Source: DSQK01 sp964550175 (GTDB lineage: Archaea; Nanobdellota; Nanobdellia; Woesearchaeales; ARS49). Taken from it: a stretch of DNA of 64,000 bases. The notes beneath the pieces are model-generated. The model ran no database searches and was not told where the DNA came from. It saw nothing but the letters and a program-made list of their open reading frames with translations. The number at the start of each line of letters is the position of its first letter. The stretch's first letter is position 1. The DNA is taken from contig CAZJXP010000001.1 of NCBI GenBank assembly GCA_964550175.1, positions 434,001-498,000 on the forward strand, given 5' to 3'. This document shows positions 23,190-32,303 of this stretch, in pieces. A program made the position numbers and the translations under genes.

Positions 23190-23387
23190 TCACTTCGAAC
23201 GGCGCTTTACGGACGTTTTCCGTCGAGAAACCGGTTCACGGACGCGTTTCAGAAACTTTTTCGCTTTTTCTGCGCGAGCCATATCGCTCTCAAAACGCTT
23301 CGCAAGCTCTTGTTCAGTCGGAATCTTCTCTTGGGCGAGCCGGTCAGCTTCTGCCATTATCTTCGCAATATCAACCCTTTTTGCCAT
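23190..23387 (-). CDS. Small basic protein, 65 residues
   Basis: A 65-residue, very basic helical protein starting MAKRVDIAKIMAEADRLAQE and ending in RRKTSVKRRSK. Not recognised; the net charge suggests binding to nucleic acid or ribosome. It diverges from herA with an 85-bp gap. A longer in-frame extension upstream would overlap herA and is rejected. Confidence 0.55.
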   Translation of the reverse strand: MAKRVDIAKIMAEADRLAQEKIPTEQELAKRFESDMARAEKAKKFLKRVREPVSRRKTSVKRRSK

Positions 23388-23472
23388 ATATCCGCTTGAG
23401 CGCGGGAGATTTAAGTAATTTATGGTTTGCACCCGCCAAATCATTAAATAGCGCCCGACCGACGGAAAAAAC

Positions 23473-24978
23473 ATGACGAAAGGGATGGTGGTGTCGGGCG
23501 GTTTCGGCGGGATTCTCATCAGGACGAAGCGCGACAAACCGTTCGAGCTCGGCGAGCTCCTTATCACGGAAACGCCCGCGGGCAAGATTCTGCTGCACGT
23601 GTACGATCTTGCGTACGGCTCGCAACTGAGCCAACAACATCTCGAACTCGTTTCAGGACTGAAGCTTGAGGAAGACGAAAGTCTCGGGCTCATGGACCCG
23701 CACCTGCGCAATTATGTTTTGGCGAAGGCGCAAGGGCTCGTCACGATCGCCGGAAAAAACGCAACGGCCTGCAAAAGCCTTCCGTCGATGTTTGCGCCCG
23801 TGCGCGCGATAACTCCTGAAGACATCACCTTTCTTACGGCGCCGCCGACGCCCTTGTTCGTCGGCAACCTGCGGTCGGGCAGCACCGTGCTCGACGTTCC
23901 CATCTATCTCAACGGCAAAGATGTGCTGAGCCATCACGTGTTAATTTCAGCGACAACCGGCAAAGGAAAAAGCAACCTCGCGTACGCCATGCTGTGGGAC
24001 CTGTGCGGAAAAGACTATGCTGGGATGCTTGTGCTTGATCCGCACGACGAATATTATGGACGCGCAAAGCTCGGGCTGAAAGACCACGCCAACCGCGACA
24101 AAGTAAGTTATTACTCCCCTGACCCTGTGCCCGGCGGACGGACGCTCAAGCTCAATCTTTCCCTGGTGCAACCGCACCATTTCGACGGCGTGATGCCCTG
24201 GAGCGATGCCCAGCGCGAATGCCTCACAGCATATTGGAAACGCCACCCGAACGACTGGATCACGCAGATTCTCACGGGTGAAAAGATCGACGGATTCATG
24301 GAAGGGACGCTCGCGGTCGTCAAACGAAGATTGCAGCAATTGCTCGACCTGAACGTCATCGATGAAAAATTGACGGCGTCAGGAGTGTTTGATTTGCATG
24401 CTGGACAAACGACCGTGAGCGACATCGTGCGCGACCTTGAGAATGCAAAAATCGTCATCATCGACACGAGCTCGTTTGCCGGCCCGGTCGAAATCCTTAT
24501 CGGAAGCTTAATCGCGTCGGAAGCGTTCCAACGCTACAAACGCTGCAAGCAAGACGGCAGCCTGAAGGACAAGCCCGTCATCAGTATCGTGCTCGAGGAA
24601 GCGCCACGAGTATTGGGCAAGGATGCGCTTGAACGCGGCGGAAACATCTTCAGCACGCTCGCACGCGAAGGCCGGAAGTTCAAGATCGGACTTGTCGCAA
24701 TCACGCAACTGCCTTCGCTCATCCCGCGCGACATCCTCGCGAACATAAACACCAAGATCATCCTCGGAACGGAGATGAAGCCAGAGCGGCAGGCGCTCAT
24801 CGAAAGCGCGGCGCAGGATTTGTCCGAAGACGACCGCACGATCGCGAGCCTGAACAAAGGGGAAGCCCTCATCACGAGCACGTTCGTCGCGTTCGCGACT
24901 CCGATAAAGATTCCGCTTTTCGAGACGATTGCGCAAATTCCAAAAACGCCGCGCTCGTTCGCGGGGGTAAACCAATGA
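23473..24978 (+). CDS. herA: HerA bipolar DNA helicase/translocase
   Basis: A 501-residue HerA ATPase (FtsK/HerA superfamily, DUF87). An N-terminal HAS-barrel region (about 1-120) precedes the RecA-like core. Walker A is ATTGKGKS at 160-167, Walker B is VLDPHDEY, and the arginine-finger region is REGRKFKIGLVAITQLPS. HerA is a hexameric translocase that works with NurA nuclease in double-strand break end resection, with Mre11-Rad50. It overlaps mre11 by 4 nt (ATGA). NurA and Rad50 genes are not found next to it. Confidence 0.95.
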   Translation: MTKGMVVSGGFGGILIRTKRDKPFELGELLITETPAGKILLHVYDLAYGSQLSQQHLELVSGLKLEEDESLGLMDPHLRNYVLAKAQGLVTIAGKNATACKSLPSMFAPVRAITPEDITFLTAPPTPLFVGNLRSGSTVLDVPIYLNGKDVLSHHVLISATTGKGKSNLAYAMLWDLCGKDYAGMLVLDPHDEYYGRAKLGLKDHANRDKVSYYSPDPVPGGRTLKLNLSLVQPHHFDGVMPWSDAQRECLTAYWKRHPNDWITQILTGEKIDGFMEGTLAVVKRRLQQLLDLNVIDEKLTASGVFDLHAGQTTVSDIVRDLENAKIVIIDTSSFAGPVEILIGSLIASEAFQRYKRCKQDGSLKDKPVISIVLEEAPRVLGKDALERGGNIFSTLAREGRKFKIGLVAITQLPSLIPRDILANINTKIILGTEMKPERQALIESAAQDLSEDDRTIASLNKGEALITSTFVAFATPIKIPLFETIAQIPKTPRSFAGVNQ

Positions 24979-26171
24979 AATTTGCCCATGTCGCGGACGT
25001 TCATTTGGGAGGCTGGCGCGACCCCATCATGCGCGAACTGAACACGCGGGCATTCGTGACGTGCATCGACCGAATCATCGCGGAACAAGTCGACTTTGTG
25101 CTGATTGCCGGCGACCTGTTCAACACCAGCATGCCCTCGGTCGACTGCCTCAAAGTGGCTGTGCACAAGTTCAACGAGCTCAAACGCGCAAATATTCCCA
25201 TCTATCTCATTCCAGGATCCCATGACTTCAGCCCGAGCGGAAAGAGCATGCTTGACGTGCTCGAAGAAGCCGGGCTGTTCATCAACGTGGTCAAGGGCGA
25301 CGTTGTCGACGGAAAGCTCAACCTGAGATTCACGACCGACCCGAAGACCGGAGCGAAAATAACCGGGATGCTCGGCAAACGCGGCGGACTTGACAAGCAC
25401 TACTATGACGACCTGAACCGCGAACCGCTCGAGCGAGAGGCCGGATTCCGCATATTCATGTTCCACTGCGCGCTCCAAGAGGCAAAGCCGAAAGAGCTCG
25501 CGCAAATGGAAGCGATGAGCGTTTCGTTGTTTCCGAAAGGATTCGACTACTACGCGGGCGGCCACGTGCACGTCGTAGAACGCATCGATCTCGGGACGCA
25601 CAAGAACATCATCTATCCTGGGCCGGTGTTCCCGAACAGCAATGGCGAGCTGGAGAAACTCAAGCACGGAACGTTCGTGCTGTACGACAACGGCACAATC
25701 AAGCATATCCCAATCGAACTGCATCCGGTCGTGAGCATACGCCTCGATGCGACGGGGTTGACTCCGTCTGTTGCTGAGCAAAAACTGCGTGACCTGCTGG
25801 CCGTAAGCGTTGTTGGAGCTATCGTCACGTTGCACGTGTCCGGCACGCTCAGTGCAGGAAAACCAACCGACATCAACATGAATGACCTCGTGCAAAACAC
25901 GATGGATCGCGGAGCACGCATCGTGCTGAAGAGCACCTCCGCCCTGATGAGCGAGGCGTTTGAACAGATTTCTGTCGCAAAACAATCGGTTGAGGAGATT
26001 GAGCTCGCGCTCATCCGCGAGCACGCCAAAGGCACGGTGTTCGACATCGACCGCGAAAAAAACTTGTTTTCATCGTTAATGCAGCTGTTTTCGGCGGAGA
26101 AAGACGAAGGGGAAAAATCGGCGGACTACGAGAAGCGACTCACTTCTGATGCGCAGCGCGTGTTCGGGTAG
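24975..26171 (+). CDS. mre11: Mre11/SbcD-type DNA repair nuclease
   Basis: A 398-residue Mre11 homologue. Phosphoesterase motifs are in order: DVHLG (8-12), AGDLFN, GSHD (usually GNHD), FHCALQEA and GGHVHV. The capping domain follows, then a C-terminal charged helical part that in other archaea binds Rad50. It would process DNA ends with HerA, whose gene overlaps by 4 nt. Asparagine of the third motif is replaced by serine (GSHD), a deviation at a residue that helps position substrate in the family. The 3' end overlaps the convergent dedA-like gene by 32 bp. Confidence 0.93.
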   Translation: MKFAHVADVHLGGWRDPIMRELNTRAFVTCIDRIIAEQVDFVLIAGDLFNTSMPSVDCLKVAVHKFNELKRANIPIYLIPGSHDFSPSGKSMLDVLEEAGLFINVVKGDVVDGKLNLRFTTDPKTGAKITGMLGKRGGLDKHYYDDLNREPLEREAGFRIFMFHCALQEAKPKELAQMEAMSVSLFPKGFDYYAGGHVHVVERIDLGTHKNIIYPGPVFPNSNGELEKLKHGTFVLYDNGTIKHIPIELHPVVSIRLDATGLTPSVAEQKLRDLLAVSVVGAIVTLHVSGTLSAGKPTDINMNDLVQNTMDRGARIVLKSTSALMSEAFEQISVAKQSVEEIELALIREHAKGTVFDIDREKNLFSSLMQLFSAEKDEGEKSADYEKRLTSDAQRVFG

Positions 26172-27030
26172 GCCAGTCCTCGCGAATCGGCTTGCCTAAT
26201 TTTGCTGTCCAGCGCTTGACTAAATGGACATAAGATTCCTTTCTCAGCCAAGTTTTGCCGTGCAGACATTTCGTCTCGACGCCATCCTTGATGAACTCTA
26301 CGAACAGCTTGATTTTGCCATCTTTTCGCTGCTTAGCGTACACCCGCTGGCCAATCTTCATCACGTCGCCAAACAACAGCACTTCCAACGGAGACTCGTT
26401 CTTGCGCATGCGCTTGAAGAATTCGTGGCGCAAATGCTCGAACTTGCTCACGATGATTTTTCGCTCCTTGTACACAAACAACATGACAATGAGGAATATC
26501 GCGAACAGCACGCCAAAAATGATGTCGAACTGGCGGATCCACGTGATCATCTTCGGGATGAATCGCCCAAACCAAAAGCCCATCAACACCATGAGCGGCA
26601 CCCAGACCAATGCGGCAATCGTGTCCCAAATGAGGAACTCTTTCAACGGCATCTTTGTCGCGCCGGCCGCAATCGGGAAAAACACCCTGATGCCTGACAA
26701 GAAACGCGAAAAGAATATCGTCTTGCTCCCGTGACGCTCGAAATACGATTCCACCTTCTTGAATTTCTCTTCCGAAAGCAAACGCTTGAACAACTTGCCG
26801 CCATGATGCCCGATGCCGTAGCCAATCAGATCACCAAGAATAACTGAAATCAGCGACACGACAATCGCGCCGAAAATGTTCATGTACCCGAGCGACGCGA
26901 CCCAGCCGGCCGCAAGCATCACGATTTCTTCCGGAAACGGAATGCCAATGCTTCCAATCAGAATCAAGATGACAATCGCGAAGTAGGACACTTCCGTAAG
27001 ATAATTGACAAAGAACTCGAGGAGCGCCAT
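26140..27030 (-). CDS. DedA family membrane protein with C-terminal extension
   Basis: A 296-residue protein. Residues about 1-200 match DedA (SNARE-associated/VTT domain): GSIGIPFPEEIVMLAAGW, LGDLIGYGIGHHGG, FFSRFLSGIRVFFPIAAG and a terminal membrane helix. DedA proteins include lipid carriers or scramblases in bacteria. The extra 90 C-terminal residues are soluble and basic, with a KIGQRVYAKQRKDGKIKLF segment and no known domain that I recognise. The ATG at 27030 overlaps the asnS stop (TAATG), so it is coupled to the synthetase gene. Confidence 0.88.
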   Translation of the reverse strand: MALLEFFVNYLTEVSYFAIVILILIGSIGIPFPEEIVMLAAGWVASLGYMNIFGAIVVSLISVILGDLIGYGIGHHGGKLFKRLLSEEKFKKVESYFERHGSKTIFFSRFLSGIRVFFPIAAGATKMPLKEFLIWDTIAALVWVPLMVLMGFWFGRFIPKMITWIRQFDIIFGVLFAIFLIVMLFVYKERKIIVSKFEHLRHEFFKRMRKNESPLEVLLFGDVMKIGQRVYAKQRKDGKIKLFVEFIKDGVETKCLHGKTWLRKESYVHLVKRWTAKLGKPIREDWPTRTRAAHQK

Positions 27031-28319
27031 TAGGGCGTCGAACGCTTGATTGTTCGCGGGAACGGAATCGCGTCGCGGATGCTTTCGAGCTTGCAGACCC
27101 AACGGACCACACGCTCAATGCCGAGACCGAATCCGGAGTGAGGGACGCTACCGAACCTTCGAAGGTCGAGGTACCAGTTATAGTGCTCGACCTTTTCGCC
27201 AGATTTCTTCAATTTGTTAATGAGGATGTTGACGTCCGTCTCTCGCTCACTGCTACCAATGATTTCGCCGTATCCTTCCGGCGCGAGGACGTCGCAGCAT
27301 TTGACGACGCGAGGGTCGTTCGGGTCGTCCTTCATGTAGAAAGCCTTGACTTCCTTCGGATAGCCCGTGACCCAGAGCGGCTTGTCAAAATGTTTCACGA
27401 GCGCTTCCTCTTCAACTGTTCTGAGGTCCTTGCCCCAAGGAATCTCGATGCCGTCCTTGTGCAGCATCTCGACGGCTTCCGTGTAAGTAATTCTTGGGAA
27501 CGGCGGCTTAATCTTTTCCAAATCGCGGTAATCACGACCTAAGATGGTAAGTTCTTCCCGACAATGCTTCGCGACGTGCTGACAAATTGCGGTGATCAAT
27601 CCTTGCTCCAACGCAATGAGCCCTTCGAAATCTTGCCAAGCCGTCTCGCCTTCCAAATGCCAATACTCAGTCAAATGACGATTGGTCTTGCTCGGCTCAG
27701 CACGGAAGCTCGGCGTGAGCGCCCAGACCTTTTCGAGCGAAAAAATCATCGCCTCAAGATACAACTGCGCGCTCTGGCTCAGGAACACGTCCTCGCCGAA
27801 ATAGTCAACATGAAAGAGGGTCGAGCCTCCTTCGCATGAGCTTCCCGTGATGATCGGCGGAGTTGTTTCAAAATAACCCGCGCTGTCAAAATAATCCCGT
27901 ACTGCCTTCAACACCTGGGCTTTCACTTTCCAGACAGCCGTCAATTCCCGGCTACGAATCCACAAGTGGCGCTTGTCGAGCAAGTCCTCAGTAGATTGGT
28001 CCTTCGTGATGGGGAAACGCTCGGCGCGGTGGACGACGTTCAGATGGTCGACCTCGACCTCAAAGCCCGTCGGAGCGCGCTTGTCCTCTTTCAGCGTACC
28101 GGAAAGCTCGATTGCGCTTTCGATAAGGATTGTTTCAGCCGCTGCCCAGATTTCGGGCGTGACCTTGTCCTTCTTGATGACGCACTGGATGATGTTAGTA
28201 CGGTCTCTCAAGACGACGAACGCGAAAGCGTTGCTCTTTCGTTCTCGATAGACCCAGCCGCGCAAATGCACCTTGCCTGAGGCTTTCTTGATTGCATCAG
28301 CGACCGTGATGAATTCCAT
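27030..28319 (-). CDS. asnS: Asparaginyl-tRNA synthetase
   Basis: AsnRS, 429 residues, class II. An N-terminal OB anticodon-binding domain (about 10-110, VHLRGWVYRERKS) precedes the catalytic core with GGSTLFHVDYFGEDVFLSQSAQL cited in part as FLSQSAQLYLE, motif 2 FRAEPSKTNRHL, and motif 3 GFGLGIERVV. It charges tRNA-Asn with asparagine. Its presence with AspRS implies direct Asn-tRNA formation, whereas Gln-tRNA is made through GatDE. A minus-strand TATA (CCTTTTTATAGC, about 28342-28352) lies about 25 nt before the ATG. Confidence 0.95.
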   Translation of the reverse strand: MEFITVADAIKKASGKVHLRGWVYRERKSNAFAFVVLRDRTNIIQCVIKKDKVTPEIWAAAETILIESAIELSGTLKEDKRAPTGFEVEVDHLNVVHRAERFPITKDQSTEDLLDKRHLWIRSRELTAVWKVKAQVLKAVRDYFDSAGYFETTPPIITGSSCEGGSTLFHVDYFGEDVFLSQSAQLYLEAMIFSLEKVWALTPSFRAEPSKTNRHLTEYWHLEGETAWQDFEGLIALEQGLITAICQHVAKHCREELTILGRDYRDLEKIKPPFPRITYTEAVEMLHKDGIEIPWGKDLRTVEEEALVKHFDKPLWVTGYPKEVKAFYMKDDPNDPRVVKCCDVLAPEGYGEIIGSSERETDVNILINKLKKSGEKVEHYNWYLDLRRFGSVPHSGFGLGIERVVRWVCKLESIRDAIPFPRTIKRSTP

Positions 28320-28418
28320 AGTTTGGTCGCGGCTTTGTCGCTATAAAAAGGTTGTGCCACGAATGACGACCTCAATTATGTCAGAGCGAATAAAAAGGAG
28401 GATGTCCTTCTTCGGGCG

Positions 28419-29195
28419 ATGCTCGAAAAACTTCTGCTCGCGACCGCGCTCGGCTGCACGACGCTCAGCGGCTGCGCCGCGCAGCAAAAGCTCGAATACG
28501 TTTCAGAAGTCTCGACAAAAGAAGTGGCTGAAAAGACCGTTGACTATCTTGCTCAAGGGCAAGCCAAGGAAGCATTGCATTATTTGGACAAGCACGACCG
28601 AAAGGGCGCGACGATGTCCTACCTGCGGGCAATAACCACCGTCGCAAAAGCCGGACCTCCTGACGCGACGAACTTCATCGAGTACATCACCGCAGGAAAC
28701 CATTTCGAGGACTTCTTCAACTACATCTCGCAATGCCCGACACTCATAGAAAATACTCAGCAAGAAATTCCTCCGCGACTGTTCGAGCTGCCCATCTACA
28801 AGGACGGCAAAAACGGGCTGCGCTCGTTCGTGCGCAATCCCGGAAAGCTTTGGTGGTGGCACATCATTTCCGAAGACGACCAGAAAAAAACGCTCAGCAA
28901 CTGCTATGCGACACTTCCGGCGATGGAAATTGTGGAAGGAAACTACGGCAATTGCGCGCGAGCGTTGAAGATTGGGAAGCCGCATTTCCTGCCTGGACGA
29001 CGAGACAGAATAAAATACGCCATTGACAGTTGGTTTGTTTATCTCGTGCGCGAAAGTTCGGCATTAACCCTCGATGACCCTCGACGCACAGCCGTTGAAT
29101 TGCGCATCAAAGACGTCGAAAAGCTCGCCGAAGTGCTAGAACAGCCAAAAACCAATCAAGCGACAGTGCACGTCATCACTGATCCACAGAAATAA
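28419..29195 (+). CDS. Predicted lipoprotein of unknown function
   Basis: A 258-residue exported protein, not recognised. It begins MLEKLLLATALGCTTLSGC, with a lipobox LSGC and the acceptor cysteine at residue 19, so it is probably anchored to the outer face of the membrane. The mature part is helical and resembles repeat-type (TPR-like) proteins, for example VDYLAQGQAKEALHYLDKHD, but no repeat can be confirmed. It stands alone between asnS and ybaK. The 3' end overlaps the convergent editing-protein gene by 20 bp. Confidence 0.72.
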   Translation: MLEKLLLATALGCTTLSGCAAQQKLEYVSEVSTKEVAEKTVDYLAQGQAKEALHYLDKHDRKGATMSYLRAITTVAKAGPPDATNFIEYITAGNHFEDFFNYISQCPTLIENTQQEIPPRLFELPIYKDGKNGLRSFVRNPGKLWWWHIISEDDQKKTLSNCYATLPAMEIVEGNYGNCARALKIGKPHFLPGRRDRIKYAIDSWFVYLVRESSALTLDDPRRTAVELRIKDVEKLAEVLEQPKTNQATVHVITDPQK

Positions 29196-29637
29196 TCTTC
29201 GGCTTAACGACTTTTTCCCAGTCTTCGATGCTCATCTGAATGCTCGTATCATGACGGCCCGCGTTGAAGTTGATTCTCTCGTTTCGGTAGAGCGATTTGT
29301 CAACGTAGACGGGAATGCCGAACAGGTTCCCGAAAGGAGGGATGCTGCCGATAGTGCAGTGCGTCACTTCGAACGCCTCTTCCGGCGTTGCGAGGCTCAA
29401 TGATTTTGCCTTCAGTACGAACTTCAGCATCTTCATGTCCGCCTTCTTATCGCCCGCGATGACGAGCATCGCGAACTTGCCCTCGCTGCGGAAAATCAGC
29501 GCCTTCGCGCCGGACATGACCTCCGTGCCGCGGATGGCCGCACCCTCTTCAGAAGTCGAGCACTCCTTGTGCGTCCAGCATTTGTAATCCATAGCATTGC
29601 CGTCCAGCAATTTCCTGATTTCATCAAGAACAATCAT
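29176..29637 (-). CDS. YbaK/ProX-type aminoacyl-tRNA editing protein
   Basis: A 153-residue YbaK/EbsC fold protein. Recognisable segments are CWTHKECSTSEEGAAIRG, GAKALIFRS, and TIGSIPPFGNLFGIPVYVD, the GSxPPFG loop being the hallmark of the active site. These free-standing domains hydrolyse mischarged tRNAs (e.g. Cys- or Ala-tRNA-Pro). The start at 29637 gives the normal domain length; an upstream frame to 29700 adds no homologous sequence. It precedes no gene on the same strand but lies 52 nt after aspS in the other direction of reading, so co-transcription with aspS is likely. Confidence 0.92.
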   Translation of the reverse strand: MIVLDEIRKLLDGNAMDYKCWTHKECSTSEEGAAIRGTEVMSGAKALIFRSEGKFAMLVIAGDKKADMKMLKFVLKAKSLSLATPEEAFEVTHCTIGSIPPFGNLFGIPVYVDKSLYRNERINFNAGRHDTSIQMSIEDWEKVVKPKIISVDQ

Positions 29638-29689
29638 AACTATGGCAGATCTCGTACTGCGGTCCTCGGAGCCATGAGCTCTGAGGCGC

Positions 29690-30997
29690 TCATGGAACAA
29701 CGCGTTCAGGGTCGCGCGGGAACAACACGGCGTCTCGAACGTTCTCGAGCTTCAGCAACTTCATGACCAATCGGTCCATCCCCATGCCAAATCCGCCGTG
29801 GGTCGGGGCGCCGAACTTGAACGGAGTGGTGTAAAAGTCGAAATCCTTGAGCTTCATTCCTTTGTCGCTGATTTGCGCGCAGAGCTGGTCGTAGCGGTGC
29901 TCGCGCTGCCCGCCGGAAACCAATTCTGTGCCGCAATACTCGAAGTCAAATCCTCGTGACAGCTGGCCGTCACGCATGATGTAGAACGCGCGTTGGCTGG
30001 CCGGATATTTCGTCAAGAAATACGCGTCTGCCCCGAACTTCTTCTTGACAAGCTCGCCGAGCTTCTTCTCTTCTTCGATACCGAGGTCGAAGTCAGACGG
30101 AAGGTTCGCGCCGTGCTCGTTCAAGAGCTCGATGCCTTTTGCGACGGTTATCCTCGGGAACGGAAGGGCCGGAACTTCAATCGTGACGCCGATGAGCTTC
30201 AACGACTCTGCGCACAGCTCGTTGATGTCCTTGCAGACCTGGACGAACAATCGCTCCAACACTTTGAGGACATCGTCCTCGTCCTTGATGAACGACATTT
30301 CAAAATCAAAATGGGTGAACTCAGTCAAATGGCGCATCGTGTGCGACTTTTCCGCTCGGAAGGACGGACCAATCTCAAAAATCTTTTCGAATCCTGCAAT
30401 AAGCATCATTTGCTTGTACAACTGCTGTGATTGAGAAAGATACACGGTCTTGTCGTAATACTGTACGGGGAACAAGGTCGCGCCGCCTTCTGCGCCGGCC
30501 GAGATGATCTTCGGCGTCTGCATTTCGATGAAGCCTTCCTTTGCGAGGAAGTTTCGGATGCTCCAGTTGACCATACTTCGAACTTTGAAGATTGCGAGGT
30601 TTCTCGGATTTCTTAAGTCCAGGAACCGGTTATCCAATCGCTTGTCAAGTCCAGTCGGGATTTTGCCAGAAATATCGATGGGTAAGTTCGGATCGGCACG
30701 CGAGATGACCTCAAAGTCATGCAATGTGACTTCCTTCGCGCCAGACGTCTGCTTGCCCTGCTTGACCTTGCCGTGGCAAACGATGACGGATTCCTTTGAC
30801 AACTCGGCGACTTCCTTAAACTGCGGACAGTCCGACAGAACAGTTACTTGGACTTCCCCTTCACGGTCACGAAGCTTGATGAACGCTATTTTACCCAGAT
30901 TTCGGATATCTGACGCCCAGCCTGCAAGAATAACATCATCCCCTTCCTTGCGAAGCTGGACTTCCTTGGAATGGATGCGCTGGTGCAAGTCAATCAT
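29690..30997 (-). CDS. aspS: Aspartyl-tRNA synthetase
   Basis: Archaeal/eukaryal-type AspRS, 435 residues, class II. OB domain at the N terminus (DVILAGWASDIRNLGKIAF), then the catalytic core with RFLDLRNPRN, FLAKEGFIEMQTPKI, YLSQSQQLYKQ, motif 2 FRAEKSHTMRHLTEF, and motif 3 GGFGMGMDRLVM. It charges tRNA-Asp; as AsnRS is encoded nearby, a discriminating enzyme is expected but cannot be proved by eye. The start at 30997 is preceded by TTTTTTAAACG about 26 nt upstream. A frame from 31051 is possible but adds an unusual tail. Confidence 0.95.
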   Translation of the reverse strand: MIDLHQRIHSKEVQLRKEGDDVILAGWASDIRNLGKIAFIKLRDREGEVQVTVLSDCPQFKEVAELSKESVIVCHGKVKQGKQTSGAKEVTLHDFEVISRADPNLPIDISGKIPTGLDKRLDNRFLDLRNPRNLAIFKVRSMVNWSIRNFLAKEGFIEMQTPKIISAGAEGGATLFPVQYYDKTVYLSQSQQLYKQMMLIAGFEKIFEIGPSFRAEKSHTMRHLTEFTHFDFEMSFIKDEDDVLKVLERLFVQVCKDINELCAESLKLIGVTIEVPALPFPRITVAKGIELLNEHGANLPSDFDLGIEEEKKLGELVKKKFGADAYFLTKYPASQRAFYIMRDGQLSRGFDFEYCGTELVSGGQREHRYDQLCAQISDKGMKLKDFDFYTTPFKFGAPTHGGFGMGMDRLVMKLLKLENVRDAVLFPRDPERVVP

Positions 30998-31060
30998 AGC
31001 TTCATTGACAAGCGCGGCGTTTAAAAAACTTGCGTGCTCGCCAAAACGCATTACAAAAGC

Positions 31061-31069
31061 TTTATATAT
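31061..31069 (+). promoter_or_regulatory. TATA box of the pilus-like cluster
   Basis: TTTATATAT, 40 nt before the first gene of the cluster (ATG 31109), oriented towards it. The divergent aspS uses a separate TTTTTTAAA element. Confidence 0.65.
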
Positions 31070-31108
31070 CCTATCTCGTTGAATTCATTCAGTAAAAAGT
31101 CGTGAACG

Positions 31109-31690
31109 ATGGCAACTACTGTCTTAGGAAATGTACTGGAGTTTTTCGCCAAGATTGGCATCTACGATGTCGTCCTTCCGTTCATGCTTGTGTTCACGAT
31201 TGTCTATGCTATTTTTGACCGAACAAGGATTCTCGGAACTGAAAAAATAGGCAAGGAAGACCACCCGAAGCGAAACCTGAACGCAATGATCGCGTTCGTG
31301 ATCGGCTTCATGGTCATCGCGTCGAGCAAGCTCGTCGCGACGATTACGAGCGTGTCCAGCAATGTCGTCGTTCTCTTGCTCTTAGGCGTGTTTTTCCTGA
31401 TGCTTGTCGGCACGTTCTTCAAGGAAGGCGGGCTCTGGGACGAAAAGACAGGTTTGCACGGCGGCATCAAGTGGACGTTCATCATCATCATGTTGATTGG
31501 TATCATTGCCGTGTTTTTGAACGGACTGAAAACGGATTCGGGAGAAAGCTGGCTTGATTATTCGTTGAACTATCTCTCGGCACACTGGAGCGACACGGCG
31601 GTTGCTAGTGTCATATTGATTATCCTCGTGATATTGTTCATCTGGTATTTGTCGAGCGGAAGCAAGCCGGCAGCAGGAGGAACCCCTTAA
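31109..31690 (+). CDS. Polytopic membrane protein, paralogue 1 of pilus-like cluster
   Basis: A 193-residue membrane protein with about four to five hydrophobic segments and a soluble-domain-free layout. It opens FFAKIGIYDVVLPFMLVF, matching the second paralogue (LGFMDIILPFAIIFAIVWA), then a charged loop RTRILGTEKIGKEDHPKRN, and two further helix pairs. The C terminus is GSKPAAGGTP. Not recognised by family name. Its position at the head of the ATPase/T2SSF cluster suggests a membrane component of a pilus or secretion apparatus. Stop and next start are 1 nt apart. Confidence 0.75.
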   Translation: MATTVLGNVLEFFAKIGIYDVVLPFMLVFTIVYAIFDRTRILGTEKIGKEDHPKRNLNAMIAFVIGFMVIASSKLVATITSVSSNVVVLLLLGVFFLMLVGTFFKEGGLWDEKTGLHGGIKWTFIIIMLIGIIAVFLNGLKTDSGESWLDYSLNYLSAHWSDTAVASVILIILVILFIWYLSSGSKPAAGGTP

Positions 31691-31691
31691 C

Positions 31692-32300
31692 ATGGCAATC
31701 GGACCGCTCGCGAATGTGTTCAACTACCTTAATAATCTTGGATTTATGGATATTATCTTGCCGTTTGCAATCATCTTCGCAATTGTTTGGGCAGTATTGA
31801 AAAAAGTAAAACTTTTTGATAACGATAAAATTAGTGTAATACTTGCATTATCAATTGCACTCATCTCAATCATTCCTCATGCGACGGGAACTTATCAAGA
31901 GTACGATGTTGTCAATTTTATCAACACGACGTTTCCGCAAGTAGGGCTCATCCTCATTTCTCTTGTTTTGTTAATGGTCGTCATAGGCTTACTCGGTGGA
32001 AAAGCCGCACACGACAGCTGGTTTGTCGGAATCGCAGGAATCCTCGGAGTTATTCTCTTACTCGTTGTATTCTGGAGAGCGTTGTTCCCGTACCAATCAC
32101 CAAGCTGGCTTTCATTCCTTGACGATCCGAACACCCAGGCATTAGTTATCATCCTGCTCGTATTTGGTTTGATTGTTTATTTTGTGACCAAGAAAAGTCC
32201 AGGTGAAACGGGATATGTAGCATCCGATCCTGGAAAATCATTAAGTAATTTTCTGAAAGGATTCTATGGTGGCGGCGGAGGTGGCGGAACCCCCCCGTAA
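31692..32300 (+). CDS. AT-rich polytopic membrane protein, paralogue 2
   Basis: A 202-residue membrane protein related to the preceding one (DIILPFAIIFAIVWAVLKKV; helix spacing is the same). It ends in a glycine-rich tail FYGGGGGGGTPP. The DNA is clearly more AT-rich than its neighbours: two sample lines contain 37% and 23% G+C, against 57% in paralogue 1. This suggests a different history or strong divergence. Function unknown; a structural membrane component of the pilus-like apparatus is likely. Confidence 0.7.
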   Translation: MAIGPLANVFNYLNNLGFMDIILPFAIIFAIVWAVLKKVKLFDNDKISVILALSIALISIIPHATGTYQEYDVVNFINTTFPQVGLILISLVLLMVVIGLLGGKAAHDSWFVGIAGILGVILLLVVFWRALFPYQSPSWLSFLDDPNTQALVIILLVFGLIVYFVTKKSPGETGYVASDPGKSLSNFLKGFYGGGGGGGTPP

Positions 32301-32303
32301 CCC

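Noticed and set aside
24534..26024. 496-codon open frame on the minus strand opposite herA and mre11
   Set aside because: It is a shadow frame generated by GC-rich codons; it is antisense to two well-recognised proteins and has no domain of its own.
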